The notes under the pieces: model-generated
What the model saw: only the letters and a program-made list of their open reading frames with translations
The model's database searches: none
Told to the model about the DNA's origin: nothing
Position numbers and translations under genes: made by a program
Shown here: piece after piece, positions 23,144-35,639 of the stretch
How the letters are laid out: the number at the start of each line of letters is the position of its first letter
How positions within the stretch are numbered: the first letter of the stretch is position 1
Source: Holotrichia oblita
Lineage: Eukaryota; Arthropoda; Insecta; Coleoptera; Scarabaeidae
Direction of reading: 5' to 3'
DNA: 64,000 nt
NCBI GenBank assembly: GCA_023690525.1
Contig: CM043016.1
Location: 124,001-188,000 of the forward strand

Positions 23144-26100
23144 TTAGTATCGTCGCCCGGGGCCTGGTGGCATATCTCTACGTGGGGCTGGGCCACCTCC
23201 GCTCGCATAACTAAAAATAAGATAACAAAAAAAAATCAAATCATAAACACATCCTTCGAATCAAGACGCATTAGAAATGTAAAAAATCTAATCATCACTA
23301 AAAAAAAAAACACAAAACCTGAAGGTTGCACTCTTATCCCACAAAAAAAAAATTCCGATATAAAATTCTAAATAAGAGATTCGAATACAAAAACATCAAT
23401 TTCTATCGTAATAAATAATGGGAATACAATACAGGGTGTCCGGATTTCGTATGAACAACACGGTTAACTTTTTGATTTGAAAACATAGAGAGACGGTTAA
23501 ATTAGCAAAAAGGTGTAGATTCAAAAGCTCACTAAGAATCAATTTTCAAATTTTGCTTGTCATGCTTCATTTGTTTAATATTGAAGAAAAACTGAAAGCT
23601 AATTTCTTTTATTAAGGCGAAGCGAAGCGAAATAGACGCGAGACCTGATGCGCATGTGCATGATACCTTTAAAACAAAGTACCAACCGAAGCTACTGGCT
23701 TGTCATAGCCTACTGGCGTCTGATCGGGAAACGAAAGTATCCGATAAGTAACAAAAACCTAAAGATTTGGCGCTTCCCGTCTCTATGTACCGCACACTGA
23801 GGCGAAGCGAAGAGAAGCGGCGCGAGATACTTCGACTGGTTGCTCTGAAAACTTTCCTTGCGACGGCTCTTCGCTTCGCTTCTCCGCGCGGCGCATCAGT
23901 GTGCGGGCACCGATTTGACAACGTGCGTTTTTCCCTGGCGTAATAAATTCGCTTCTCTTCTCTTCGCTTCGCCGCGCCACAGTGTGCGAGCTCCCTAAGA
24001 ATGCCGTTTGAAGCAATTCAAACTGTTAATCTAAATACTTTTATTGACGCTTAATAAAACAAATTTCCTTTGGGCAGTTTATTATTTTCAAGTCAACGGG
24101 GTTCAACGGGTCGATGGCCGCGGTGACGGCAACGGTGACATTTTTTCAGAGAGTTTAATCCCGGATCGACTTGCCATTCGCTGTTGGGAGCAAAGTGATT
24201 AACAGCGCGACATCATAAAAGGCGATATGGTGCTGTCACAAAGCCATTGAACACAACATACACACTCAAAACTACACCGCGAGAATTGTAGTGATAGCAG
24301 AGACAAGCGATACAGCTTACGGAGTCACTGCAACTAAGCACCCACCACACATTAAAAAAAAAAGTAATAACGAAATATCTTTCGAACTTGCGCAGTAACT
24401 ACGCTGCAAACAAAGCACTCTCGATAAAAATCGTTACAAATAAATATGACGGACCTACGGAACATAACTCCAACTCTAGCTCGCGATGAAAGGCTTTCAT
24501 TGTGCCCTTTGATTTATGCCAAATCCAGCCACTATCGGAAACACTTATTTAAAAAAATATATTCTAAAACTGAGCCTCTCCTACCCTTCCCCTCCACCCC
24601 CCTCCCGTGCCGGCCACTAAAAATTGAGTGATCCCCTCCCTCCACGATAACAGGCATCCAAAATTGAGCCACATCCTCCGATAACGGATACCCAAAATTG
24701 AGCCACATCCCCCGACAACGGGTATCCAAAATTGAACCACATACATACATCAATGATCATAGCCGTAGGTCTACCTGGAAACATGACTGCTAAACAAAAC
24801 GACTTCACTTCAGCTCTAAGCTCCAATCTGTCACAATCCATACTCACATCCTACATAGACCTGATAGCAGCGTGAACACATCTGATACAAGACAACGACA
24901 GAACACGTCACAGACATAGTTTAAATAAAAAATGTTGAGGTGAGATTGGGTTACTAATAATACCCACACATGAAATTTGAGGCGTTTACTACCAAAGTGG
25001 CCCAAGTAAAATTTTTTGAACTTCGCGTTTTTTGAATTAACATAATTGCATACATTTATATATGTTTACTACAGTGGTCTATGTAGAATTTAGCGAGCAT
25101 TTCTGTAGATAGCACCACTTAGGCTATATTGGCAATAGGGGAGACCGGGGCAAATCATGAAATTTCGCGTCCACGTTTTTTTTCTAAGCAGACTGCTATA
25201 GCTAAAAAATACTTACCGGTGAGTTTTAATAATACAACCCTCTAGTTTAAAAAACAATCCTCTTTTCGAGACCATTCTTTCGTCTGCTTTTGCAAACGAT
25301 CGAATGGATTGAAGGACTTGAACGAGAGGAATGTCATCGTCGATGGCGGTTGAAAAGTCTTTGACATATCAGTTTCGATTGACGATGCTAGCCGTGATTG
25401 GTCTTCTCCAGTCCATGCTCTATCAGTGACATGACCAGGCAAGAAATCAATTTCGTTAAAAACATCTGGATTGAGAGGAAATATTCCTGCAGTTCGAAAT
25501 CCGGATCTGATGTTAGAATTTGTTGCGGCTACAGGCTAGATCTAAGAAAACGCAATTTGTCTGTAAATTTTCCTATAAAACTTCCCTAGCGGAAGAACAA
25601 TTGAAAATAAAAAACTTAAGGACCCACTCCCTACCTCAGTTTTACCATAAACTTTATAATAATTTACAAAGTACAACTACTGACGAACGAGATGAGGAAG
25701 ATATTATTATGGAACTAAGGTGTGCTGCAATGGAAGTCCAAATCTCACGAAAGCCCATAAAACCCATAAAACGACATATTACAATTTGAATTGCTGCAAA
25801 CCGCATCTTAATACCTCAAGTAACAAAAAAGTTACGGCAAATAAAAGAAATTAGATTTCAGTTTTTCTTCAATATTAAACAAATGAAGCATGACAAGTAA
25901 AAATTGAAAATGGATTCTTGGCGAGCTTTTAAATCTACACCTTTTTGCTAATTTAACCGTTTCTCTATGTCTTCAAATAAAAAAGTTACCCATATTGTCC
26001 CTACGAAATCCGAGCACCCTGTAGATATTGCAGTGGAACTCGCAGAAGCGACCACACAACATGTCGAAATGTTCACTTCGTCTAAACAAATTCAAAATCA

Positions 26101-29100
26101 AACGCATCGCGCGCAAGAAAAATCAGTATTTAATTAAATTTCTGCGGAGATCCCTGCTCGGGCGCCAGTTCGAAGTTATATTGCATTCGAGACAATCGCA
26201 ACTCGAATTTAACCGTTTCAAAATTGATGTTCATCTCCCATTTCCCTTAAAATATACAAATACACACATAGATTCCGGTAAAACCTGATTATAATGCAAA
26301 ACTCGGACGAAAATCACTCACGAACTCATTTTAATCAAATTTTACTTGTTGAACAAGAAGAAGGAAAAAAAAACAAAGCACAATTATCGTAGAGTTGTAT
26401 AACGCAATAAGTTCGATATTACACGTCGACGACTTGCACGCAATTACATAATTTAGCGTGAATGGATTTATTGTTCAATAGTACTCCTCATTGTACATCT
26501 TAGACCTGGAAGTAAACACCATTAAATAGCACACATATAACATAATTAAAAAAGCACAAGATAACCCGTATAAACTGGGCGCGAAACACGAACTATATAA
26601 CCCATTTTCACCGCAAAACTTTACCGCAAATTAACGCAAAAAAAAAACTTTTTTTAAGAAGAAAAAAATAAAAAACAAAACTCACGCTCACCCTCTTTGC
26701 TGCGGCAACGGAGGATAAGCCGTATCGTAGGCTCCGCTCCTGGAAGAACCGTAACCGTCGTAACCAGCGGCGCCGCCTGAGCTTCCGTAACCTCCCGCAC
26801 CGCCGGAACCGCCGTAGCCGGCGCTTCCGGTCCCGCTTCCTCTAGAATCGGAATACATGCCGCCGCCGCCGCCTCCGCCGGCCCCGCTGCTACCCAGCGG
26901 CGGAGGTCCGCGAGAATCCGGATAAGAGGAGGGTCCTCTTGAATCGCCGTAACCGCCACCTTGCGGGGGAGCTCGGGATTCGTATCCCATCGAACCGCCG
27001 GTACCGCGGGAATCGCCGTAACCGCCGTAGGCTCCGCCTGATTGGCCGTAAGATCCTCCGCTCGAACCGTATCCGCCAGATGGCGAGTTATAACCGCCCG
27101 ATCTATCCCTGTACATAAAATATTGCATTATTTTTTTTTCGTATTAATTTACGTTACGTCATCAAAATAGATATATAAATAATGTCGAAACGGGTCGATA
27201 ACCGCAGTGATTAGGCGGTGAGGTTCGGGATTCAATTCTCCGAAAGGGGGGATGACGTTTCTCTCGGAGAATTGCATCCCGAATTTAATTTCAAATAGTG
27301 TTATTTCAGAGCCTGTGGTCTCGTATGATACAAATAAAAATCTGCCTATTAGCCCGTGAAACATGTGTCCTGAATGAATTAATTATAAATAATGTTAACA
27401 AAAAATGTATTTCATGCAATCACTCCAGGGATTTTACGGAAGCAGATTCTTCTTCTGCTTGTAACATGTATAGAAAAAGATGGTCAATCAATGTAAAAAT
27501 CTACTGTAATCTTTTTCATTAATTTATTTATATTTATTGTTACAGCCGTACGCCTATGACTCATTCCAGAAAACATTGAAATCTAGAGAAGTATACAAAA
27601 ACTCTAGAAAGTTCGAGAATGGAATCTTCTAAAATTGAATCTGGTTGACAATTTTATTTACTCATTTTTTTTTGTCTAACATATTTGTAATTTTATTAAT
27701 TTGCTTATGCTATCTATTACTTAATTAGTTTATTTTCAATTCTAATACCATAACTTACCAACGTGGAATATATCAATATATTATAAATTAAAAGGGAGTT
27801 TTCCACATTTTGATATTCAAATATTCGTTTGATTCAAACAAATAATATTCAAATACTGGACGAATAGTCAATTTTACTTGAATGATTTATTTGAACATAA
27901 TTATCCACACACAAGTAATTAGAAAGCATAGCCTATTTAGATGAGAAAAAGCATCAGCTTTAGAGCGTTTTTAAAGAATTTCGTTAATAATATTTTAATC
28001 GTTCAATTTAGATACAGACATTTTTTACAGCATTTTTTTTAATTTTAATTTTTTCGGGAAAGCCGACATTTTCATAAAAATCAAATTTTCTCGAAATTGG
28101 CAGCAGATAGGTATAGGGTACTATGAACAAAATTATCATAATTTATGACGTACAATCCAAAAATGGGGGTGTTCCATTAAAAATAACCTAACTTTAATAT
28201 GCTGTACTTTTTTAAATCACCCTGTATACTTTGAATTTGAAAGTCATATCTTTTAGCGTTTAGACACAACAGACCGAGGGAATAGTGACACACCCTGTAT
28301 AATTATGCAATGTCCTCTAGATACTAAAAAAGGAGCAGAAACAGCATTTTGACCGAAAGAGATGACATTGTAAGGTGGAGGTGACAATATCTCAGAGATA
28401 TTTCACAATATAGAGCTCACGGCAGATAAATTTTCTATTTGGATGAAACTTGGGTGAATGAGGGTCATACAGCACAGAAAGTGTGGACTGACACAAGGAT
28501 TTACAATCGTAGACAGGCCTTTAACGAAGGACTCACAACTGGATTAAAAAATCCAGCTGGAAAAGGACGTCGTCTTATTTTGTTACGCATTGGAAGTTCT
28601 GGTGGCTTTGTAAGAGATGGCTTATTATTGTTTGGCGGATAGAAAACCACTGATTATCATGATGAAGTGTACTGTTTTTGAAGAATGTCATAGTCGAAAA
28701 ATTGAAAAGCCACCATCATCGTTATGGAAAAAGGTGGGTATTCTAAATTGGCTAACAAGCAAGGAAATACAGTATGATGAGGATATTGTCAGAGCTCAAC
28801 TGTTAAGCTTAAAATTCATAAGAATAATTATAATTCCTATATACCTAATTGATGAACTGGCAAAATGACAAAATAAAACTGTGTTACGATTACCTCCTTA
28901 CCACAGCGAACTGAATCCGATTGAGCTCGTTTAGGTCCAAATAAAAAAATGAAGTGGCTGCGAAAAACAAAACATTTAAATTATCTGAAGTGAGACAATT
29001 ATTACTTGACGCCTAGGAAAATGCAACCGCTACTACTTGGCAAAAGTTCATAAACCATGTTATAAAAGAAGAATCTCGTATGAAAGATCTTGATACAATC

Positions 29101-32100
29101 ATTGACGATGTAATAGAACCATTCATCATTAGAGTTGGAGAGGATAGTGACTGTGAAGATTTTGATTGTAGTTCGATATCATAATGTAGAGATATACGAA
29201 TTTATTTCTAATAGTTATGACCAGCTCATAAGTTTATGATAAATATTTTTATTACATTTGCATTTCTGTAAATACGAGAGGCAGACAACCAACGCAGTAT
29301 TAGACAGTTAGTCTTTGAGCTATCGTCAACCAAGTAACATAAACCAAGTAACCAACCAAGTAACAACAGCGCGTAGAGTGTTCGCGTGCATTTTTGGGTC
29401 TCTGTAATGAAGACAAGGATGGTGTATTGAGTCGAATTGTTACTGGAGACGAAATTTGGGTTCATCATTATGAACCTGAGTCTAAACAAGACTCCATGCA
29501 GTGGCATAAAAAGGGCACAGCACCTCCCAAGAAATTTAAAGTGTCACAATCAGCTGGGAAACTCATGGCAACGGTATTTTGGGACTCGGAACGAATATTG
29601 TTGATTGATTATAAAGATAAAGGTGTTTCTATAACCGGAGAATATTACGCTTCAATATTAGAGCGACTAAAAGAAGCCATTAAAGAGAAAAGACCGGGAA
29701 AATTGACGAAAGGTGTGCTGCTTTTGCACGACAACGCGCCCGTCCACAAGAGTCGCGTTGCGTTAGCTGCCCTGCATAAGGTGGCCTTCGAAATTGTGAA
29801 TCACCCACCCTACAGCCCAGACCTGGTCCCGAGTGATTATTACCTGTTTCCGAAAATGAAAAAAGAGCTGCGGGGTAAAAAATTTACTGCCGATGATGAA
29901 GTCAAGGAGGCAGTTTCGGCGTATTTTGCAGATAAAGAGAAATCATTTTTTTATGAGGGTATAAATAAATTAATTGAAAGATGTGAAAAATGTATCCGTC
30001 TTGCAGGTGAATATATTGAAAAAGAAAAATAATTTGGTTTTTTTATTTCCACCCCTTATCCCCCATTCCGCGAATATAAAAACGCTCCCTCGTAAATATT
30101 TGAATGTAATTTTTGCAGAACCTGTAAGTTTACAATAAATATATTATGATTGTATATTTTGTAATAAATAAATGTTATATATCTTATCTATCCTCCGTTT
30201 ACACTTTCTAATATTTAAATTCTTTCCTCTTCAGAATTCTGACGGAGAGTCTATAAATTTAATATGTTCAGTCTCTTTACTTTAAAAATAGACTATAGTA
30301 GTCAAAGAAGCAATACAGCTTATTTGGTAATTTTTCTTTTTAATTCAGGCTTTCATTGCCGACACAAATAAAAAAATAAAACATCTTATACAGGGTGTTC
30401 CGTTTATAAATTCTCTATTGCTAAAGCAAAACACCCTATATAGTAAAAAATATTTTTAGACACCACAATAATTGCAAACCAATATCCTTTATACTTTCCT
30501 TGAATATTTAATTAAAAAAAAGAGAAAAACAGAACATACTTCGATTACTACCTATATTATTACTTTGTTAAATAACGGAAAAACAATGGAAACCGCGGAA
30601 TTTCAATTTGTCACGTTCACGCGCATATAAGCAATTTAGCACAGGTGGTAATGTGAATGAATGTATAGCATTCAATATTAATATTATCTACGCCACCTAT
30701 ATGTATTTTTTTCGTTTACAGACACGCTGTATAATGCATAATACTATTATTACGCGGCAATAAAATAAAAACATGGAGACGTTATTAAAATTGCTTCGTG
30801 TTTTAATTTAAACAAATCATTAATGTAGCCGGAAGGTTTTATAGAGTAATTTCACTCTTAATTCGTAGCGATAACACAATAAATGAAATAATAATAATAA
30901 ATATTTTATAGCGAAAATTAAAATCTATATTAAAAGTGTTTCGTTTTATGCTTTAGACTCGCGACAATATTTATACAGTGTGATTCATTATTTAATATTG
31001 CTTGTCATTGTTTGAACATTTTTGGCGTTTATTCTGGTTCTGATCTCAATAATTAATTAGTTGTTCCCTCTTATGGGGATTGAAATACTGTCCTTAGCGA
31101 TGGAAATTAATGAACATCTGTTATTTATCATCTGCCCCGCCCTTCCAAATCTAAGATAGCTGAGGAATATAAAGCAAGAGAGAATAATTGAATAACGCTA
31201 TTGAGATATGGGATTAGGTGGCTTGGAAACAACAAATCAACATTTACGAAAAAATGAAATCTATTCGATTATCATGCTCCTTTCAAATTGTATCTATGTC
31301 TTAAATTTATGATTGTGTTGAGGGATAAAGCCCTAAATACGCAAGTTCAAAAGATATTATAAAACACTTCGTAATTATACAATGTCTGTTATAAGGCAAG
31401 AAAGACAAGTTTACTTTGAACGGAAGTTGAGTTAGATTTTTGTGGTTGAAAGTGCTGTGAGATTTCTTGTGAATTATTTGTCAGGGTAGGTAATAATATG
31501 TCCGATGTTCGGGTATTAGAGACTGGTGTCCCTCAGGGTTCCGTTCTCATCCCCTATTTTTCTTAATCTATACTTCAAACTTTCCTACTGCCGTTATCAC
31601 TTTTACGCTGATGATAGTCAACTTTACCATTCCTTCTTCATGGATGATAGAAAAAATGCAATAAAAATGATTAATGACGATTTGGAGGCATTTAGAGCTA
31701 TCTCGGAGCAACACTTTTTAAAACTTAATCCTGATAAGTGCTCTGTTACTATTTTTGGTAGATGACGTGCCTTGCAAACTGTTAATGATATCACAATAAA
31801 ATTCGAAATCGTACGTTGGCTGTAGGGTTATGAACTCTGTTCCTTTTGCATTTTCTCACTTATCTCTATCAATGTTTAAAACCAGATATAAACAGGTACT
31901 TCTTGCTACTTAGACTGAGTTTCACTTATTCATACATCACTCAATCACTGTTTTATTTATTCTTTCTGTTTTCCCTTTTAACATTGCTTGCTTCATTGCT
32001 GTTCAATATTGAACAGCAATGAATAGTCTCTTTTTTTCTCTCTCTCAATGTATATAATTATTAGCCGATAGTACCTATTTAAATATGTAAATAATTTAAC

Positions 32101-34265
32101 TGAAGAACTTGAAGAAAAAGCGTTCAATTTTTTTGAAACACCCTGTATAGTAAGATTCACATTTCAGACAATCAAAATTCGCAGCGTTTTATTTGTTTTC
32201 ATTAATGTCAAACGATAATCAATTTTTTTTTTATTTTAAATGGCAACATATATATCGAGTGATCGGTGATTGAGTTTTGTAAATCCAATTTGGGCTTACT
32301 TTATTTCAAATGGAACACCTTGTATATTGTTTTTCTTTCCTTTTGACTGACGGTTTTTAAGCAAATTGACCGCAAATGTAATTTTTTGAGATTTGTTACG
32401 TTTAAAGATTTAAAGTCATCAAGTTGAGTGTTAGGCAACTTTTAGGTTTTAGAGCCAACTAATGTTATATCAAATTGTTTGTATTAATTAGCAAAATCGA
32501 TTGGAATATTCTAATACCGAGTGCTCCATTTAAAAAAAAAATAAATTTGATTCGTCATCGACTGGCTCGATCACCCTGTAGAACAGAAATATTTTTAAAA
32601 CGTAATCCATATAGCTCTCAATCAAATCCCGAAAATGTTTTTCGAAACTCCTCACCGTTTAATTATAATCGTCCACCCCATCTTGGTTGCACCGCCCTGT
32701 ATTAAATGTGGGACGGGAAAATTGGAGTGACGAATCTAAATTTAATATGTTTGGTGGAGATTTATAGAAACATTTCTGCATACGGATTGCATGCAGATGA
32801 TAATCTGGCCATAATCTAGTAATTTTAACAAGATAATGGCTCTAAACATACTTCAAAATATGTTCGAGAATGTTTTGTGGAAAATAATGTGATTGTTGTA
32901 AGTTGGCTAACACAATCACCCAACTTGAACCCTTAAGTAGAAAATCTTTAGAAGTATGCAGAGGGTTTATCGACAAGTGAAAAAATTTAAAAAGAAATTG
33001 TGGTAAGCTGTCAAGAACAGTTGGTATGCCACGCAGACAAATTAAATAATAATCATATTTCGAGGAGAGACCGCAATCCTGATTTTTTAAGTGCGAAACC
33101 CAGAGCTGAAATTACCATCATTAATAAACTAAGAAACACAAAAATAACAAAACGATCAATTGTGGAACTTGCATTAAAAAAAGAATCGACCGTGCTAGTA
33201 CCCATTAAAATAAATATGCATAACGCTGATACCATTTAATGTAATAAACTCTTTCATTTTTATTATCCTAACGATACAATAGCCACATATACAATTATAA
33301 TAAAGTTATGAACGTTTATTGAACCCTTACGTATTAAAGCGAATAAAATTGAGAAATACCCATTTCCCCTTGGGAATCAATCAAATTTTTTAAATAAATA
33401 AACAATTCCACTTACATAGGTTTCGCTGAATTCTCCCTCCGACTGAACATATCGCTCGAAGCACCGCCTCGATCATAGCTACTCGGAGGTCCTCGCGGCC
33501 CTGGTCCCATCCCGGACTCCATAAGTGGTCGACGATCATTCATCGGAGGTCTCCTTTCCTCGAACCCACCGGCAGGCGGCATCCGTCGATCTTCGTATCC
33601 ACCCCTCGGCCCATCCGCATATGGAGGTCTGTCATCGTACGGCGGTCTCCGTTCTGCAAACATCAACAAAAATCATACATCTTCGCATTAATTCTGTAAC
33701 CACAACAACACAAACCATAACCATTAGAATAAGGCCTACCGCGATCACCCATATAACTGCCAACTCGTCTATCATCGTAACCACCCGGTCGTCTCTCTCC
33801 GTACCCGTCGAAGCCTCGACCACCTCTTTCGTAATCATAACGATCCGGATATGGTGGATAATCTCTTCCACCAAATCTAGGACCGAAACCGTCTCGAGAA
33901 TACGGGCCACCGCGATCTTTTCCACCTCGCATTGGACCTCCACCGCCTCTACCTCGACTTCTATTCGGTGGTTTAACTCTACCTTTTTCGACAGATATCC
34001 GGACTCCCATGAAAGTGCTGTTATTCAATTCTTCGATTGCTTTCGTAGCTAAATCTTTATCTTCTAAATGCAGGAAGCCGCATCTATTCGCGATATCACA
34101 TTCTGCTATCGCTCCGTAAGGTGTAAAAAGTCGTTTTAAGTCTTCAGGGGTGGCATCAGCGGGTAAACTACCCACGAAAACCTTTGTGGTCGTAGCGGAA
34201 CGCCGGCTCTATAATATGAAGTCGATTTAACAGAAAAACGATTAATTTTAATAATAATTTACCAT
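23144..34265 (-). CDS. RRM RNA-binding protein with RG-rich and GYS-rich tail
   Basis: Five coding exons (minus): 34265-34263, 34208-33740, 33653-33416, 27108-26692, 23210-23144, giving 397 residues with all phases consistent. Exon 1 contributes only the ATG; the next exon starts SRRSATTTKVFVGSL. One RRM spans about residues 11-78, with RNP2 VFVGSL (11-16) and an RNP1-like GFLHLED (45-51), closest in style to lark/RBM4/RBM14 RRMs. An RGRGGGG segment follows, then a long R/P/Y/D/G-rich region (exons 2-3), a G/S/Y repeat domain (SGGYGSSGGSYGQSGG) and the tail YASGGGPAPRRDMPPGPGRRY. This composition suggests a nuclear ribonucleoprotein with a low-complexity, prion-like domain. The two large introns (6.3 and 3.5 kb) are packed with transposons. 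It is divergent from Mtg1. Confidence 0.85.
23790..23995. repeat. Inverted GCGAAGCGAAG-rich repeat, hAT-MITE-like
   Basis: CACACTGAGGCGAAGCGAAG (about 23790), CTTCGCTTCGCTTCTCCGCG (about 23868) and TCTTCGCTTCGCCGCGCCAC (about 23962) are related motifs in opposite orientations with CAGTGTGCG at their outer ends. This suggests hAT-type terminal repeats, possibly two overlapping insertions. The patch is GC-richer than its surroundings. Confidence 0.4.
24370..24890. repeat. Dispersed repeat with ~33-bp minisatellite, copy 2
   Basis: Same orientation and order as the copy at 18668-19170, with about four tandem units at 24620-24745. It lies in intron 4 of the RRM gene, inside the 23430-26023 element. 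Confidence 0.75.
28155..28229. mobile_element. Very short CAGGGTG-family palindromic element
   Basis: GGGGGTGTTCCATTAAAAAT on the left and TTTAAATCACCCTGTATA on the right enclose only about 40 bases. The same layout occurs at other places in this window (see findings). Confidence 0.45.
28420..29185 (+). pseudogene. Tc1-like transposase pseudogene in intron 3 of the RRM gene
   Basis: Successive frames carry DETWVNEGHTAQKVWTDTR, AGKGRRLILLRIGSSGGFV and TVLRLPPYHSELNPIEL, the ordered blocks of an insect Tc1/mariner-superfamily (DDE_3) transposase that has a KGxRLI-x3-GS insertion. Several stops and frame changes interrupt it, for example in the segment between 28560 and 28650 and after LRLPPYHSELNPIEL. 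No TIRs were defined. Confidence 0.7.
29394..30032 (+). pseudogene. Mariner transposase, 5'-truncated
   Basis: A clean 212-codon frame encodes the catalytic half of a mariner transposase: IVTGDEIWVHHYEPESK (first Asp), LLLHDNAPVHKS (second Asp) and HPPYSPDLVPSDYYLFP (third Asp), the DD34D layout, followed by the usual C-terminus. The N-terminal helix-turn-helix half is absent; upstream sequence (29225-29390) gives only short broken frames. It is therefore a truncated copy, though the remaining catalytic frame has no stop. It lies in intron 3 of the RRM gene on the opposite strand. Confidence 0.85.
30389..30446. mobile_element. Very short CAGGGTG-family palindromic element
   Basis: ATACAGGGTGTTCCGTTTAT and the inverse-type end AAAACACCCTATATAG enclose only about 20-25 bases. 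Confidence 0.45.
31493..31765 (+). pseudogene. Non-LTR reverse transcriptase fragment (CR1/Jockey-like)
   Basis: One frame gives LETGVPQGSVLIPYFS, the conserved PQGSVLSPLLF block, then stops. A shifted frame gives HFYADDSQLYHSF, IKMINDDLEAFRAISEQH and LKLNPDKCSVTIFG, i.e. the YADD catalytic box and the following LNP-x-KC block. About 90 codons of the domain remain. Dead fragment in intron 3 of the RRM gene. Confidence 0.75.
32730..33239 (+). pseudogene. Tc1-like transposase remnants
   Basis: Around 32830-32940 the frame reads DNGSKHTSKYVRECFVENN and WLTQSPNLNP, matching the second and third aspartate blocks of Tc1/Tc3-type transposases (the third Asp appears as Asn, SPN). Downstream, HISRRDRNPDFLSAKPRAEI resembles the N-terminal helix-turn-helix of Tc1-like proteins but lies after the catalytic part, so two broken copies may abut. 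In-frame stops are present. Confidence 0.55.
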
Positions 34266-34648
34266 CTTTAATTAATATGATGTACGGACTGACGATAATA
34301 GCTGCTTAAACTGTACAAAACAAGAGTAAACTGGGCAAAATTTCCTTACAAAAAGATGCTCCTTCAAGTGAGCTTCAGGATGAAATTATCCGCGTAATGA
34401 CCTGCGCAGTTTAACCAACATTTCGTTTTTACGACTTATTAAATTTTATTTTCTTTAATAACCAGAATTAATTACGACATTAAATTTAATCTTTATAACT
34501 TATCTAAAATAGGAAATATTAATTAACGATTATCGATCGTTAAACCAATAGACAATAGATCGTTAGAATTTAGTTACTTTTGTTTCACACTAAAATTCCC
34601 TATGATTACAACTTTTAAGGTTATGAAATTTTATAAATAATAAAAATA
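34266..34648. promoter_or_regulatory. Bidirectional promoter region between the RRM gene and Mtg1
   Basis: The start codons of the two divergent genes are only 383 bp apart, so their promoters must overlap or share this space. It is AT-rich, with ATCGATCG-like sequence near 34530 but no TATA box in a convincing position. Confidence 0.5.
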
Positions 34649-35605
34649 ATGTCTCAAAAACTTGCGGCAAACGCTTTTAGAAGTGTATTTAAGACAGTTG
34701 ACAAAGAAACCTTGCATTGGTTCCCAGGTCATATGGGTAAAGGCCTGCGAAAGATGCAAAACAAATTAAAATCTGTCGATTGTGTTATTGAGGTTCACGA
34801 TGCTAGAATACCATTATCCGGGAGAAATACAGATTTTAAACATACAATAAGCGGGATAAAACCGCATATTTTAGTATTAAATAAAGTAGATTTAATTCCT
34901 AGAAAATATCTTCCGCAGATCAGAGAGAAATTGAGTACTGATTGCGAAAATATAATTTTTACGAATTGTAAAGATCATAGTTGTAAAGGAGTTAAAAAAT
35001 TATTCCCGCTAGCTCAAGAATTGATTAATCAATCCGACAGATTCAACAGATCGAATGCCGAGGATTATTGCATTATGATTATCGGTGTGCCAAACGTTGG
35101 CAAATCATCTTTAGTGAATTCGTTACGTAATAAGTTCTTACACAAACCGAATGCAACTGCTGTAGGTGCAAATCCAGGCATGACACGAAGTGTACTTACG
35201 AAGATAAAAATAAATGAAAATCCTTTATTTTATATGCTAGATACGCCAGGTATTTTAACTCCGAGTGTACCGAACACAGAAGTTGGACTTAAATTAGCCT
35301 TATGCGCCACGATACAAGATCATTTAGTAGGCGAAGAAACTATAGCCGATTATCTGTTGTATTGGTTAAACAAGCACGAAATGTTTAAATATGTAGATGT
35401 ATTTAAGCTTAAAGCAGCTACAGATGATATTTTAGAAGTGTTAGCGCATATTGCTATTAATAATAATAAGATGTTAAAATTCAGGGATATTACGAATGGT
35501 GCTTATGTACGTAGGCCAGATCTAGATGCTGCTGCGAAGTTAATGTTACAAATATTTAGGAATGGAGGGTTGGGAAAAATTATATTAGATCAGAATTTAT
35601 TGTAA
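34649..35605 (+). CDS. Mtg1: Mitochondrial ribosome-associated GTPase 1 (MTG1/RbgA family)
   Basis: A single 318-codon exon encodes a circularly permuted GTPase: G4 NKVD at residues 78-81 precedes G1 GVPNVGKSS (146-154), G2 PGMTR (176-180) and G3 DTPG (198-201). The N-terminal HWFPGHMGKGLRKM is the signature of the YlqF/RbgA/MTG1 family, and the C-terminal all-alpha domain ends GGLGKIILD. The family acts in late assembly of the large mitochondrial ribosomal subunit, at the matrix face of the inner membrane. The N-terminus is basic and short, compatible with a mitochondrial targeting signal. AATAAA overlaps the stop codon (about 35605-35610), so the 3' untranslated region may be very short. 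No lesions. Confidence 0.95.
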   Translation: MSQKLAANAFRSVFKTVDKETLHWFPGHMGKGLRKMQNKLKSVDCVIEVHDARIPLSGRNTDFKHTISGIKPHILVLNKVDLIPRKYLPQIREKLSTDCENIIFTNCKDHSCKGVKKLFPLAQELINQSDRFNRSNAEDYCIMIIGVPNVGKSSLVNSLRNKFLHKPNATAVGANPGMTRSVLTKIKINENPLFYMLDTPGILTPSVPNTEVGLKLALCATIQDHLVGEETIADYLLYWLNKHEMFKYVDVFKLKAATDDILEVLAHIAINNNKMLKFRDITNGAYVRRPDLDAAAKLMLQIFRNGGLGKIILDQNLL

Positions 35606-35639
35606 ATAAAAATTTTTATTTATTTATACCTACTTGTTT

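Larger units (their letters stand above)
23430..26023. mobile_element. 2.6-kb element with ~180-bp inverted ends in intron 4 of the RRM gene
   Basis: TACAGGGTGTCCGGATTTCG at 23430 and its following 180 bp (to about 23614) recur inverted at about 25840-26023, ending CACCCTGTA. No transposase was recognised between the arms. The interior holds other repeats: a GAAGCGAAGC-rich patch (23620-23995) and the second copy of the 33-bp minisatellite repeat. A frame at 25520-25789 (LAEEQLKIKNLRTHSLPQFY) could be a relic but matches nothing I recognise. Confidence 0.65.

Noticed and set aside
25398..25789. Two overlapping frames with LAEEQLKIKNLRTHSLPQFY as a possible gene
   Set aside because: They lie inside an inverted-repeat element in an intron and show no known domain; most likely a transposon relic.
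33525..34052. Long plus-strand frame of 175 codons
   Set aside because: It is the antisense shadow of exon 2-3 of the RRM gene; low-complexity RG codons keep the opposite strand open.
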